DNA from: Botryosphaeria dothidea
Lineage: Eukaryota > Ascomycota > Dothideomycetes > Botryosphaeriales > Botryosphaeriaceae
Length of the DNA: 64,000 nucleotides
Direction of reading: 5' to 3'
Assembly (NCBI GenBank): GCA_011503125.2
Contig: WWBZ02000022.1
Coordinates: forward strand, 1,736,001 to 1,800,000
The notes under the pieces are model-generated. The model worked only from the letters and a program-made list of their open reading frames with translations. It searched no databases and was not told the DNA's origin. The first letter of the stretch is position 1. Each line of letters begins with the position of its first letter. The translations under genes were made by a program, and so were the position numbers. Shown one piece after another: positions 33,478-45,300 of this stretch.

Positions 33478-33975
33478 GGGTCCTTTAAAGCTGGATCACC
33501 CGAGTTGCTAAGCCGGTGTGATGGCTCTTGTGTGCGCAGAAGAGCAAGCCATGCAAAAAGGATAGAAAGGAGTGTTCTTTTGGAGGGGTTAGTGACCAAG
33601 CGGTCAGAAGCCTACACGCGCAGTGCATAAGGCCGAAGCTTCTTATCAGGGCGTTTCATGGGGTTCTGTTTGTAAATCATCGTCGTGTACAAATTTCACC
33701 TTTCACGCAAACAACGAGCATCTGATCGGATGAACGAAGCTGGAGCTATAAATAGACCGGCACTTCGTCTTTACATGAATGGTCTGTATGAACCTATACA
33801 TAGCTTCTCAGACTGCCGCACAACCTGCTCTTGCTTCTGGCTTGTTCGACAATCAATAAGTTTCAATTACATTGCCTGTGACTGTTCTCCCCATCTTTTG
33901 GACGCTTCGATAACATCAACAAAAATCAAGACATATCTGGGTATCAATCTCAGCCTCCGCCCTATTCTTTTCATC
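33478..33975. other. Convergent intergenic spacer
   Basis: Holds the 3' ends of VMA9 (rightward) and ARV1 (leftward). Open frame 33685-34176 is antisense to ARV1 and has no domain. Confidence 0.5.
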
Positions 33976-35234
33976 TCACCCACCCCTGACGCCCCACCCC
34001 CAAACCTCCTCTCCTCCCCCCGCGTATATCCCCCTCAACCCCACGCTCGCCAGCACCACCTCGCCTACGACTGCCCGCACCGCTGCCCCGACGCCCACCA
34101 GCACCGCTGCGCGCACGTACCCACAGTCCATCAGGATCTCGAGCGCCGCGATGTTGTTGACGATGACGGCCCATGACACGGCTGACGCCGAGCTAGGCAG
34201 GTCATAGTCCCAGATGATGAGCAGCAGAGGAAAGAGCTTGGTGCACGATGAGACAAGGAGCGCGGTTGAGAGGGGCGTTGGGTGCGGGTAGTGCGGAAGT
34301 AGGGGGATGGTGTTGTTGTTGGTGGGTTGGGATGAGGATGGAGGAGCGGATGTGGGAGGGGAGGTAGATGGGATGCTTGTTGCCGTGGGTGCGGTGTTGC
34401 TGGTGGTGGATGTTGAGGAGAAAGAGGCGGTAGGCGTGGTGGTGCCGGAGGCGGAGGGGGTGACTGTTGTCGTGGGTGGTTGCTGTTGGCTCAGAAGGGT
34501 GGTCGATGACGATGCAGAAGAACCCGTTGTAGTGCTGCTTAAGGTAGGGTTTAGTCGCAGCCGGTTGGCCAGAAAGGACGGGAGCCGTATCCGCGGTGGG
34601 TGTGAGCACAGTAGGCGGATAGGCAGGTGGAATGCCAGGGTCTGCGCGGTGCAGAGGCCGAGGAAGAAGATGTATTGGAGGACGAGAGGTTGACTGGAGA
34701 GGATAGAAGGCGGCTCAACGGCATTACCGAAGCCAGATGAGGATGGATCAGCGGAGAAGGGTAGGGGCGCGGCCTTCTCAATGCGAGCCCAGGTTAGGTA
34801 GACATCGAAGAGAAGGAGCAAGATGCCGAGACGGATTATGGAGGGCTGTTGTGCATACGTGTCAGCGCTCATTTCTCATGCTATCAACCAGAAGCCTAAG
34901 CAGTGGAGGAAAGCTGTGAGACTTACGTCGAATCGATCATCTTCCCTCCCCAAACGATTGAAGAGTAAATGCCGGTAGACCTTCGCATAGCAATCGTTAG
35001 CCATCCCGTTCGCTCGCAGCCAAGCGGTTGTGCACTCTTCCATACCTGCGGCTTAATCAAGACGAGGTCGATGAACAAGACCACGAAATCATGCTCGACA
35101 TATTTATCCCCAAACCGTTTACACCGCGGGCATTGTGTCAACCGGACACCCTTTCCCAACGAGCGATCGTCTGCCTTGCTGTATGTCGTGTATAGCGTCC
35201 GAAGCGGGTATCTGCACTCGATACATATGGGCAT
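33976..35234 (-). CDS. ARV1: ER sterol homeostasis protein Arv1
   Basis: Exons 35046-35234, 34927-34980 and 33976-34845, with introns of 65 and 81 nt; 370 residues. The N-terminal Arv1 homology domain carries its zinc cysteines in MPICIECRYP and LTQCPRCKRFGDKYVEHD, followed by VVLFIDLVLIKPQ and YRHLLFNRLG. Membrane helices follow (IIRLGILLLLFDVYLTWARI; LQYIFFLGLCTAQTLAFHL). After the second helix comes a Ser/Thr/Pro-rich insertion of about 100 residues, then two more helices. Arv1 handles sterol and GPI-intermediate movement at the ER. The start is MPICIEC, the canonical N-terminus; an in-frame ATG at 35291 is upstream and not conserved. The insert lies between conserved helices and makes the protein longer than typical. 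Confidence 0.95.
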
Positions 35235-36102
35235 GTTCGATGTCCTGAAAGCCCACGCGCAGGTGTGGCTTAGTGGCGGGTGCCAGTCCAAGGATGATTT
35301 GCGACGTCGTGGGTGGATGCGCGGCGGCGGAGCGATGGATGTGGGCTCAGCGGGTCATGTTGCGGTATGAGTATTCGAGTCGCCAAGGTTGTATGGCATT
35401 GGTGAGACAGTTGCAAAATATAAACGACCACAGGAAGTGTTGTTTGAGAGGACTGGTGTTGTTGAAGCGTAGTCGCGATGCTCGGCGCCGTCAGGTCGCG
35501 ATCCGGGGAACATGGGCCGGTCCGAATTGCCTACCCGGCGAACTTGGACCCACTTCCACATAGAGACAGCAGAAGACGATCAAGTCTTAGGAAACACAGC
35601 AAAGATTGCACCAGAGCTATTGAAAGCTCAGTTGGTTAAGCTCCGCGAAGCTCACTGCAAGAACTCCACTGTCTGCAAGGATCACGACTGCTTGGCTACT
35701 GATAAAGACATTATCGCAATCATTTGGATTGTTCAAAGTTGCCGTTAATGATATGTAGTTTGTGCCATCTATGGTATTTTGAAAAGAGAAGGCCAATCCC
35801 AAAACTGCTACTACAATGTTCACCAAACTAATAAAGAAATAATGAAACACGTTTATCCAAATTGAAGTCTGCCGAGGCGTAATCCAACGAAAATAAATCA
35901 TCTCCCAGCTGCTTCCGAGAATGTCATGCCAGTGATCATTTCGGAAAGAAGAGCATGATGTCGCAAAAGTTTGCCTTTGGACTCCGGTGCTGGGTATTGG
36001 CAGGGAACTCAGGTGAGTGTCGACATCATTGCGGCGACGAGCTTTGGGTTTGGCGGTCTCGAGCGAGACCTCACTGTTTCCACCAATCCATCAACCCCGT
36101 TC
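35235..36102. other. Intergenic, ARV1 promoter; possible small relic
   Basis: ARV1's promoter occupies the left end. On the minus strand an A+T-rich open frame (35617-35901, 94 codons) begins MIYFRWITPRQTSIWINVFH and has one hydrophobic segment. It has no recognised family and may be a gene relic. Confidence that it is coding is low. Confidence 0.35.
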
Positions 36103-37950
36103 TTAATGAGAGGATCGGACCAGGGCTAACCTACCCTTTCGGTCCTTATCAACGCGGACCACGTTCCGCTCGCGCGGCCGTTCTTCGATAATTTCGTATT
36201 CCGTCTCGCGGTATTCGATGGGTGCAAGACGCAGGTCTTCAGCCCGGCGTTCAAGCTGGAGTGCCTTCCGTTCATTCTCGAGTCTCCGGATTTCTTCCTT
36301 GATCTCGCGGTCACTCCGACCACGCTCCGGTACCACAACGGTCAAAGGTCCACCAATGTGATTGGACTCTTCGATGCGCTCCTCGATGATCTCGCGCCTA
36401 GGTGGTGAAACACTCCGTACTGAACGTGCGTCGTGGACCGACCGCACTTCGTGCACTGAGCGCGGTGGAGGCGGTGGATCATAATGTGAGCGCGGTGGGG
36501 GTGGCGGATCGTAATGTGAGCGCGGTGGGGGTGGCGGATCGTAATGTGAGCGCGGTGGGGGCGGCGGGTCGTAGTGTGAGCGCGGTGGAGGCGGCGGATC
36601 ATAATGCGAGCGAGGGGGAGGCGATGGGTCGTGATGAGAATGATGCGTATGATGAGTGTGGTGAGAGATATGAGAAGGAGGCGGTGGAGGAGCTACTATG
36701 ACCGGCTCCGCAACCGCTGGCGGCGGCGGAGGTGGCGGAGGCACCTCAATGATTTGTGTGGCCGGTGGTGGAGGGGGTGGTGGAGGAGCAGCAACGTCAA
36801 TCACTTTCTCCTCTTCATACTTGTAAGTTGTGCGCTCTGAAAATTTGTCAGTCTGAAATGTTCAGCGAAGAGACACAGCTGTTCTTACTGCCGTCTTCAT
36901 TCTTGTACGTCTCACTGATCTTGATGACCTCGTCGATCTGAGGTTTCTCAAGGGCGCGCTTGACGATGATAAAGTCGTCCTATACTCGGGTCAGCGCTGT
37001 CATATCGAGTCAGGATTAGCGAGTCCCACCTCCTCTTCGAACGGATAGCCGAGTTGAATGATGGCGCTTTTGTGTACGAGACGTTTCGGCATTCTTGTCT
37101 TGCCCTTCTTGCCCGGAAGCGGGGGCGGCGACACCTCCCTAATCTCCTCAAAGCTGGAGGAGCTGGAGCTAGAGCTCTTGCTCGAGGGTGCTCTGAACCT
37201 GCTCTCACTCCGTTCGCTGCGATCGCTGCGACGAGACTTGCGTGCCCGGCTCTTCTCTCTTCGGATCTCGACTTCTCGGTAATCCTCGCGGTACTCAGGC
37301 TCAGCATCTCTGTACTTGATTTCTTCGAAATCATCCTCTCTGTAGCGGTCCCGAGGAGGCGATCGGCGGCGACGTGACGGTGATCTGCGGCGGATTGGCA
37401 GAGGAATGTCAACGTTTGCTGGAGGCCGCCATTCTTCCCTGTCTCTCTCTTCGTAGCGACGAAGAGGACGGCGATCAAAGGTGTCGAGTGAAGACTGTCT
37501 GCGGAGCATGCCTGGGCGAGTAGGTCGTCGAGCAGGCGGGCTCAAGTCTCTCTCTACTACTGTCTTGCGGCGGTAGGGTGCCAGAGCACGGCTCGCAACC
37601 TCGGCCGGGGATGGTTCCTCACGATCGAGAAACTCCGGGCGACGGCCAGGACGGCGGTCGAGGATATCATCGTCGTAGAAACGCTCACGCTCATCCAGAC
37701 GTGAGCGAGAGCTTCTGATGTCGATGCGGTCCTCGACGGAAACATCAGGGCGGGACCTCGGTGGGGGTGGAGGGTAGTCCTCGCGCTCACGTTCAAGGTA
37801 GCGGAACGTCTCCCGGTCGTCGTAAGGCGGGCGACGACTACTCATGCGCTCGAACTTCTCGCGATCCCATCGCTCAGGACGACGAGATGGAGGCTCGTGA
37901 TCATCGAATCGATCGAGCGCTCCAGTAGAGGAGCGATATCCAAATGCCAT
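36103..37950 (-). CDS. DUF8035 protein, Arg/Asp/Pro-rich
   Basis: Exons 37030-37950, 36889-36979 and 36103-36836, with introns of 50 and 52 nt; 581 residues. The N-terminal half is Arg/Asp/Glu/Pro-rich and resembles RNA-associated or scaffold-type low-complexity sequence. The conserved centre runs KRLVHKSAIIQLGYPFEEE, then across the splice junction DDFIIVKRALEKPQIDEVI. After that come PPPPP runs and a His-rich stretch (HHTHHTHHSHH), a minisatellite-coded block, and a charged helical end (REIKEEIRRLENERKALQLE) finishing DRKGRLALVRSSH. The DUF8035 name is from memory of this conserved centre; function is unknown. Start ATG 37950 opens MAFGYRSSTGALDRFDDHE, typical of the family. Confidence 0.8.
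36458..36637 (-). repeat. 30-bp coding minisatellite (six units)
   Basis: Six near-identical 30-bp units on the plus strand, GAGCGCGGTGGxGGxGGxGGxTC plus TAATG/ATAATG-type spacers, encode RSHYDPPPPP on the minus strand of the DUF8035 gene. The unit is exactly ten codons, so copy-number changes keep the frame. The first and last units differ most. Confidence 0.9.
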
Positions 37951-39759
37951 GGTGAGGGTTGAGGTGTGGTGAAAGTGAAATGGTGAATCCGGGGCGGACG
38001 GGAAAGTTGGCAGCGGAGGCGGGGGTGTTCAGTGAGCTTGGTCTTAGTGACTTGGGGCCCCGAAGGGCTGTGGAGAGCGGACGTGGGGGATTGAAGAGCG
38101 CTGGAGAGGCTGCGGGAAGGGAGCGAGGGCGAGGTATATCTGTCAGCACTGGAGCGACAGCCCAACACTCGGCGCGGCTCTCCGGGCGCGAAAGAAGAGG
38201 TGGCTGGCAGTTGTCGTGGTGGACGTGGATGACGCACGGGCCGTGGCCTATGACGCTGGGCAGCTATCGTCGTGGAGGATGTGCAACAGGATTGGCAGAC
38301 CGCCCAAAACCGGCCCTCAGCTGCCCATTGCGCCCCTCTTGCACCTGTTTCGTCGGGCGCGAACGTGCACTGCTGCATGACACCCGCTCCAGCGCCGGGT
38401 AAGCTCGCCGGCGGTGTCGTCGTCGTCGCATGGCAGCTGCTCGAGTCCGCCTCTCCCACACACGCGCCGTTGGGCACAAATGGGGCCGGTGAGCAGGTCA
38501 GGCCGACAGACTCCTCAATATCCGCGGCCGCACGGCTCGAAGATGGGCTCAGCGCGTGTTGTTTCGGGCAAAGGTACCCTCTTGCACGCATGGCTATCCC
38601 AGACTCGCCCACGATAGCGCCCGCCCAGACGCAGTCTGGAGCATGACGCGGTGGCTCGGCCCATTCTTTGCCTTCGCCTCACCGAACGACAGGCCACCGC
38701 CTGCTCGCTGCCCACAGCGTCCCCACTCCGCCCGCGCATGCCGCTTGCTGAGACAGACATAAAGGCAGTCAGACGTGCTCCGTATCTGCAGCCGCCCGTT
38801 GTCCAGACATTGAAAAGTGGCGAAGAGACCGGCGGCGGCAGCGAGTGGGAGAAGGTGAATGCGTTGACAATACTGCAGGTACACCTCGCTCTTCCAATCT
38901 GCCCAACGCCGACATGACAAAATCTGGACGACTGCAGCCAGCCATGACGTCCACGGATGGAAGACGCCAAATCAGAAACCCGGCAGGACAACTGGCGTGC
39001 CAGGCATGAGCGGTTGGAGCGGATGTTGAGAAGCACAAGATTCAACACGCAAATCAGGACGAAGGCAGGAGCATGCTGTGTGCCAGGAAGTTCATGTGAG
39101 GGAGGACAGCACAGCGAATAGGAAAGAAGAACCTGAATCTGGTTGGTGCTGAGTAGCACCGGCTGCAGGCCACTAGAGATGAGAAACGAAGCAACATACC
39201 ACAAAAACCCGCATCCCAGGACTCAATTCGCGGATGGACGCTCAAATTAGGCCATGGAGCTGCAGGATTCGAGCACCTGGCGTTCTCTTAGAGATTTCTT
39301 GAGCAGTACGGCTGCCTGCGTCATCGCGCCGCTTTAGGCCAATAGCGCGGTCTTCCCCACCTACCTTCTTGCAACTTCCAGAGATGCACTGAAGCCTTCA
39401 ACAACCACTTATACATCGTCTTTGCCCCAATCCCAGCTGATCGCCAGGGTCCAAGATGCTCCAATTATGTCGTTCCGGGATGGATGGATGTGCAAGACCT
39501 CGCCTCACAATATCACTGGAGGGAGGGGAGCAATATCCTCATGCAACATACGCGCCTTCTCCACACATGCTTCTTTGGTGCCGAATATCGTTCAGCCAAT
39601 GCCAATGCCTGGTACGGAACGGACCGCGCAGCCTCCTCGTAGCATTCTGCTTGTACATAGACGCTTGTAAGAGAAACCTCATCACGCAGAGAGCCTTGTG
39701 ACAACGCACATACGAAGCTTCACCGAATTCAGTGTTGATTCCCAATCCGAGTCACTTAT
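37951..39759. other. 1.8-kb gene-poor region upstream of the DUF8035 gene
   Basis: Long frames on both strands (38515-39204 -, 37842-38612 -, 38272-38646 +) overlap each other and lack domains. They look like chance frames in G+C-rich DNA. The left end is the DUF8035 promoter. Confidence 0.45.
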
Positions 39760-40213
39760 CTACATGAAAATCAAAGTCAAGGCCACACCGTAAAATGTGC
39801 CTTCGACCGCCATTGAAGTAAGAATCCCAAGCCGTGGTCTCGAAGGGATGAGGGAATTAGAGAATGTATCTGCCATTGTGGAGAAGCTAGCAATATCTAG
39901 GAGTAATTCAAGTTGTCTCCTTATTATTTGGTTATAGTTAAATACTGGACTATTTGCTAGGTTCTTCGACGGCAGTATACCAGGTGCCAGGTACTTCTGC
40001 ACTCGTTATGAGGTTGGGTCTTTTGTCAATCACTTTTGCAGCTGCTACATCAGCAGCTACTATTCCAAAAGCAAATTCTGGAGAAAACAGTAGAGCTTCA
40101 TGCTTCAACATTGGAAGGATTTCACGGAAGTGACTTTTTTCTTTTATGATGACGCTGCCAGGACTGTCAAGAACGAACAGGGGTCTGTCTGTAGCTGGGT
40201 TGGCAATGACCAA
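39760..40213 (-). other. Possible small or decayed gene, unrecognised
   Basis: Two minus-strand open frames, 39950-40213 (contains LPMLKHEALLFSPEFAFGIV) and 39760-40002 (contains LGILTSMAVEGTFYGVALTL, one membrane helix), have natural-looking residue use and lie in A+T-rich DNA. I could not join them with a convincing intron. They could be exons of a small gene, or a relic. Confidence 0.25.
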
Positions 40214-40357
40214 AAATTGGGCTGTGGATTAGAGACTAATGGTGGGTGAACAATCTGAAAGTTGTCAAGTTGCGAGCCTAATCAATTGAAGGTCCCTTTT
40301 CTTGGGTGGTGAGTGAAGGTGGCTATATCTCATAGTCAGGCAATAAGGACGGCTTTT

Positions 40358-40862
40358 ATGCTTGTCATAGCAATCCTACCAGCAATATGGAGTTGTACCT
40401 CCACCCGCAAAAGGATGAGAATTGCCAGAAGGTCTACGCCAAGAACAGCTATGCCAGAAACCCCCTGTGAAGCCATGCGATCGACCAGATATCCATCCAT
40501 ACTGTCTTGGAAACACACCTGGAGGCCATCAACCGCCGTATCCCCCTCCTCCCAAACATACACCGCCGCAGCCACCTAAGAACAAACCATCCCAGCCTCC
40601 AATCCTGCCTCCACCATGCCACAAGTGCGCTCCGCCCAAGCCTCCCAAGACGCCACAATCTTGCCCCAAGTGCGCACCACCGACACCGGAACCATGCGGA
40701 GACAACCCGCATAACTCCTGCGAAAAGAAGCCTCCAGTTCAGAGCAAACCAAATTACGGGCAGAACTCTGATCACTACGAGTCCGACTTTCAAACTACAG
40801 ACCTCGTACAGGATGGATCAAATTCCGAGCATTATAAATCCGACTACAAGACCTCGGGCTGA
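40358..40862 (+). pseudogene. Secreted Pro/Cys-rich protein gene, 5' frame unresolved
   Basis: A signal-peptide-like start (MLVIAILPAIWS, ATG 40358) is in frame 2. Gene-like residues NCQKVYAKNSYAR follow in frame 1. The long C-terminal part is in frame 3, up to the stop at 40862: KPCDRPDIHPYCLGNTPGG, then CHKCAPPKPPKTPQSCPKC, then a Ser/Asp/Tyr tail with a repeated HYESDF/HYKSDY. No intron explains the frame changes (spacing is too short), so I favour two small indels in a decaying gene. Alternative: a real 5' exon lies further upstream and the frame-1 and frame-2 readings are coincidence. Family unrecognised; the cysteine spacing resembles a cell-wall or chitin-binding protein. Confidence 0.4.
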
Positions 40863-41294
40863 TATCTCCAGCCACTACAGCGATGAAGAGGCGGCTAATT
40901 CTTAGCACATTTTGCGTACAGAAAATTCCGCTGTGTCCATTCACAGAAGGGCATCAAAGTGTCACTTTCTACTCAATCCAGTCTGGAGACAGAGGCATTC
41001 TGATTTCTGGACCACGCTTGGAATACATGGATTTGCCTGTGGTGTGCATTGGAAACTCGTTCCTTCTTGAGTAGCATTCGGCGGGGCCGGCTCTTGATAA
41101 TCGTTGATGTGAAGTAGGGTGTGGTTCCTTTTGTATAATACAAACGTCTTACACTTTCGGCCCTGGACACAAGCTTGTGCAGAGCCTCTGGTCGACTGTC
41201 CTGCGATGTGGCGCCATTGCTATAGATCGGAACCAAGAAAATGCCTTGTAAAAGGCCTCAGTGTATGTAGGGCGCCTTTCTTTGTGGAAGAGTA
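40863..41294. other. Intergenic, A+T-rich
   Basis: Between the Pro/Cys-rich locus and the 3' end of AIM41. No gene was seen. Confidence 0.5.
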
Positions 41295-41867
41295 TCATTT
41301 GCCCAAGGCCTCCTTGACGGCCTTTGCCAGGTCGCCCTTCTCCACCATGCGGCCGTCTAGCGCGCCGCCCGGTCCCGTAATCTTCTCCATGACCTTGCCC
41401 ATCACAAGCTTTCCGTCCTGCCAGCTGTCGACTGTCTCCTTGACGACACGCTGTAGCTCCTCAACTGCGACCAAGCCTCCCATCGAATCCTCAATCTCGC
41501 CAACATAAGTCTTCATCACCGTCGCACTGCTGTCCTCCTTCTCTGCCAGATCCTCGCGCCTGGCATCGCGGAACTGCTGGGCGGCATCCTTGGACTGATT
41601 GATCTTCTTCAGCAGCAATGCGCGCAGCTGCACATCGTCGGAGATGGGCTTCGCGGTCTTTGAGGCATTCGTGATGTCGTTCAGGATGCTGCGGACAACG
41701 GCGAGCTTGGCCGAGTCCTTGGAGCGCATAGCGGTCTTCATGTCGTCGCGTAGGCGAGAGAGAATCGGAGACGGGGAGCTTGCAGTGGAGGAGGGGCGAA
41801 CAAATTCGCGCATGCAGCGCAAGCAAAGGCGCGCGGGGCGCAGGCGGGCAGACAGAGAGAATGACAT
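41295..41867 (-). CDS. AIM41: Mitochondrial Aim41-type GatB/YqeY domain protein
   Basis: Single exon, 190 residues. The N-terminus MSFSLSARLRPARLCLRC is a basic, hydroxyl-rich mitochondrial presequence. The GatB/YqeY domain follows: LSRLRDDMKTAMRSKDSAKL, AVVRSILNDITNASKT, QFRDARREDLAEKE, and a helical end with LVMGKVMEKITGPGGALDGR and the VKEALGK terminus. YqeY domains bind tRNA-like surfaces in amidotransferases; in yeast Aim41 deletion affects mitochondrial inheritance, and the biochemical role is not settled. It diverges from NUP170 over 495 nt. Confidence 0.95.
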   Translation of the reverse strand: MSFSLSARLRPARLCLRCMREFVRPSSTASSPSPILSRLRDDMKTAMRSKDSAKLAVVRSILNDITNASKTAKPISDDVQLRALLLKKINQSKDAAQQFRDARREDLAEKEDSSATVMKTYVGEIEDSMGGLVAVEELQRVVKETVDSWQDGKLVMGKVMEKITGPGGALDGRMVEKGDLAKAVKEALGK

Positions 41868-42362
41868 GGTCGAGGGTGGACGATGGTGAGAGAAGATAAA
41901 TGGCGCTGTCTTTGTCTGGCTATGCCGTCAATGGACGTTCGAGATTTCTGACAGGACCTCGAGTGATGCCGCTGGCCTCCAGAGACCAATGTGAATTCGT
42001 GCTGAGAACAATTGATGTCGTGTGAAAGCGGGCGAGGGAGGTGCAGAAAAGTGTAGCTTGGTGACCTCGCGCCAAGACTTTTCGGCCGTGGAGCTCTCTT
42101 CTGCTGCGCGGTCCTGGTCCTTCACCACCGCAAAACAGCCAGCGGCGCCAGCTCTTGTCGCCGACGCCCCAACCTCCTCCGTCGCGCCGCGCACCGACCT
42201 CTGTTCTGCTCCTAACCCTTTCTTCTGCCGTCTCTTTTATATGCATGTTCTTCGAGAAACCATTGCCTCGACCTTGACTCCCTCAGCTCCGCCGTTTGGC
42301 GACCTCTTAATATCCCAGACTCCGTCGCCTGCATCGCGCTCTCGACGCATTTGCCCGCAGAA
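41868..42362. promoter_or_regulatory. Shared divergent promoter of AIM41 and NUP170
   Basis: The two start codons are 495 nt apart and face outwards, so both promoters lie here. No obvious TATA box. The sequence just before the NUP170 ATG is pyrimidine-rich. Confidence 0.6.
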
Positions 42363-45300
42363 ATGAACCCCGCGACCCCAGTGCGCCCGCTTCCTGGCGG
42401 CTTCGCGATAACACCTGGTCCTGGTCCGCGTCCAGCTCAGCCTGTCTTCCGCGTCGGCACCGCGCCAGTAAATCCTCCACCGCAACCTCAGCAGCCCGTC
42501 GTGCCCGCACCTGCGCCTACGGTAGCTGCTCCTGTAGTCCAACAGCAACAACAACAACAACAACAACAGCCCGAGATCAAACCAATTGAGCGCGCCGCAA
42601 GGACTATCAACGACACGTTGACCCAGGAAGCGAGATACCCGGATCTGGACAGCTATATTACGCGTGAGTTCGCCTGCAGCTACGCGCTTTCTGGACTTGA
42701 GGCTGACCGAAGTGACAGAGGGAATATCATCCGACTATGACATCCCAAAGAGCAACGCGTTGGCGCCCTTTCAACAGGTCAAGACCTACAACATCCCTGA
42801 CCGGATCTTTGAGCAGTACAATGAAGCACAAGTTTCCACCATGATGGGCCTCTTCGCCGAGCTCAGCCATGCTTGGGTCGTCATAGATAACGCGCTATAC
42901 CTATGGGACTACACACTCCCAAATCCCGAGCTCATCGGCTTCGAGGATCAACCAAACATCATCACAGCCGTCAAACTGGTCAAGCCCCGCGCAAAGGTCT
43001 TTGTCGACGCGATTACGCATCTGCTGGTTGTCGCTACGACCACTGATATGGTTCTTATTGGTGTCGCTCATAAAAAGACTCCGGAGGGTATCAACGAGGT
43101 TGCGTTATACCAGACGAATATGCGGGCGTCCATTCGGGGGCTTGGTGTCAGGTGTATTGAGGGTTCTGCAAAGACAGGAAGAATCTTCTTCGGCGGCGAG
43201 GTCACAGATGATGTGTATGAGCTCACTTACCAACAAGAGGAGAGGTGGTTCGGCAGCAAGTGTGGCACCGTCAACCATGTCAACAAGTCCATGGTCAACT
43301 ACGTCAACAACACCCTCAAGCTATCATTTACCTCTAGCATGCTTACGCCCGTCGTCAAGCTTGTCAAGACGGCATCTAAGGAGCACGTGGTGCAGATGGT
43401 TGTGGATGATAGCAGGAATCTTCTTTACACGCTCTCGAGCCAGTCCTCAATACGCGTTTTTCATATGAAGAACATGGCTTCCCTGGACTGCGCTATCACC
43501 AGAAGCTTCCAGACCATCCGGACACAGATTGGTCATATGGTGGCTTCTTCAGACCTGATCACGTCACAAACCGAACTGGCTTCCATTACTCCCATCTCCG
43601 CCACAGAAGCCTCCAGACTGAACCTCATGGCAGTTACGAACAGCGGCTGTCGTATTTTCTTGAGTGCCACCTCCGGTGGTTTCTATTCTACTGATGTCAC
43701 CAGTGCCCCCACGAGTATGCAGGTTCACCACGTTAAGTTCCCTCCTGGCAGGAATGATCCCGCGAACAATCCTCCTGTTCAGCAGATCGGCGGCTACCAG
43801 GTGACTCCCATCGATACAAACTCTCGCAATTTGACCATCACAACAAAGGCATCGCGTTTTCCTCCAGGGTACTTTCTCTGCTTCGTCCGTGACGAGGCTT
43901 CGCAAGCTGAGAAGCTTTTTCTTTCATCTCCTGATTCTGGAAGAATTGCAAGACCCGCAGAACCTGCTCAAATCCCCAGATTTTACGAAAAGGGCCAATG
44001 GATCCCTCTGGGAAGCAACATGCAGGACGTTGGCTTGGTTACCGCACCCTTTGGCGCCACGAGCACACCGCTTGGGTTTGGAAATGAGCTCGCGGTCCAA
44101 TTCGACCAATCCACGGGCGAATTTGCTATTCTCACCAACACAGGTGTGCACACGATTCGTCGTCGCAGACTTGTTGACGTTTTTGCGGCAGCGATTAAGG
44201 CTGGTGGGGGCGAGGATGGATTAGAAGTGGAGATTAAGAATTTCGTGAGGGTGTACGGACGCAGCGAGACATGCGCGACCGCACTGGCCGTTGCATGCCA
44301 ACAGGCTTCTGATGTGACTCACGATTACCGCGTCACCAAGCTGACGGATCAGGACACCTTGGAATTCGCCCGCAAGGCTTTCATTGAGTACGGAGGCAAG
44401 CCCACATACAACGAGAACTTGCAGCTGGACAATAATGCGGATCGTCTCGACAACGTACGTCCCTCGCCTCGCCACGATGGTGTCGCTCTCTACATCTCTC
44501 GTCTGCTTCGTTCGGTCTGGAAGGCTCCAATCCTGAAGGAGGGTGTGTCCGCGGCGGGTGGGTTCGAGGTCAAGCCTACTGTTGAGCTTCCGAAGCTTCA
44601 GAGCATCCAGAGGGATCTCACCCACCTTCAAGAATTTCTTGACAAGAACAAGAGCTTTATTGAGGGTTTGGCTGGTCCCGACGCTTTGGGCCGCGTGGCG
44701 ACACCGCAGGAAGAGATCGCGCTCCGGGGTGAACACCGAGCGATGAACTCGCTCATCAAGCTACTCACGAATGTTATCGAGGGTATCTCTTTTGTTCTCG
44801 TCTTGTTCGACGAGAAGGTGGAAGAGATCGTACTTACTCTTCCTGATAATGTCAGGGAGCACGTCCGTCAGCTGACTTTCGAGAGCCTGTTTGCTGGTGC
44901 GCAAGGCAGGGAACTGGCAAAGGAGTTGGTTAAGGCTATTGTCAACCGTAATATCGAGAAGGGCTCGAACGTCGACACTGTCGCTGAGGCACTTCGGAGG
45001 CGGTGCGGCAGTTTCTGTAGCGCTGACGACGTTGTCATTTTCAAGGCTCAAGAGAAGTTGAGAAAGGCTCAGGATGCTGGCGCAAATTCTGAAATCGGTC
45101 GTCAGCTGCTCAATGACAGCTTGAATTTGTTCCAGAAAGTGGCTGCCAGTTTGTCCATGGAACATTTGCAGGCAGCGATCGAGCAGTACATCTCCATGTC
45201 TTTCTTTGCCGGTAAGTGGAACTATGTCTCTTCACCTGACATGGCAAGCTGACACAGATAGGTGCCATCCGTCTCAGTCTCAGGGTCGCTCAACAACTGG

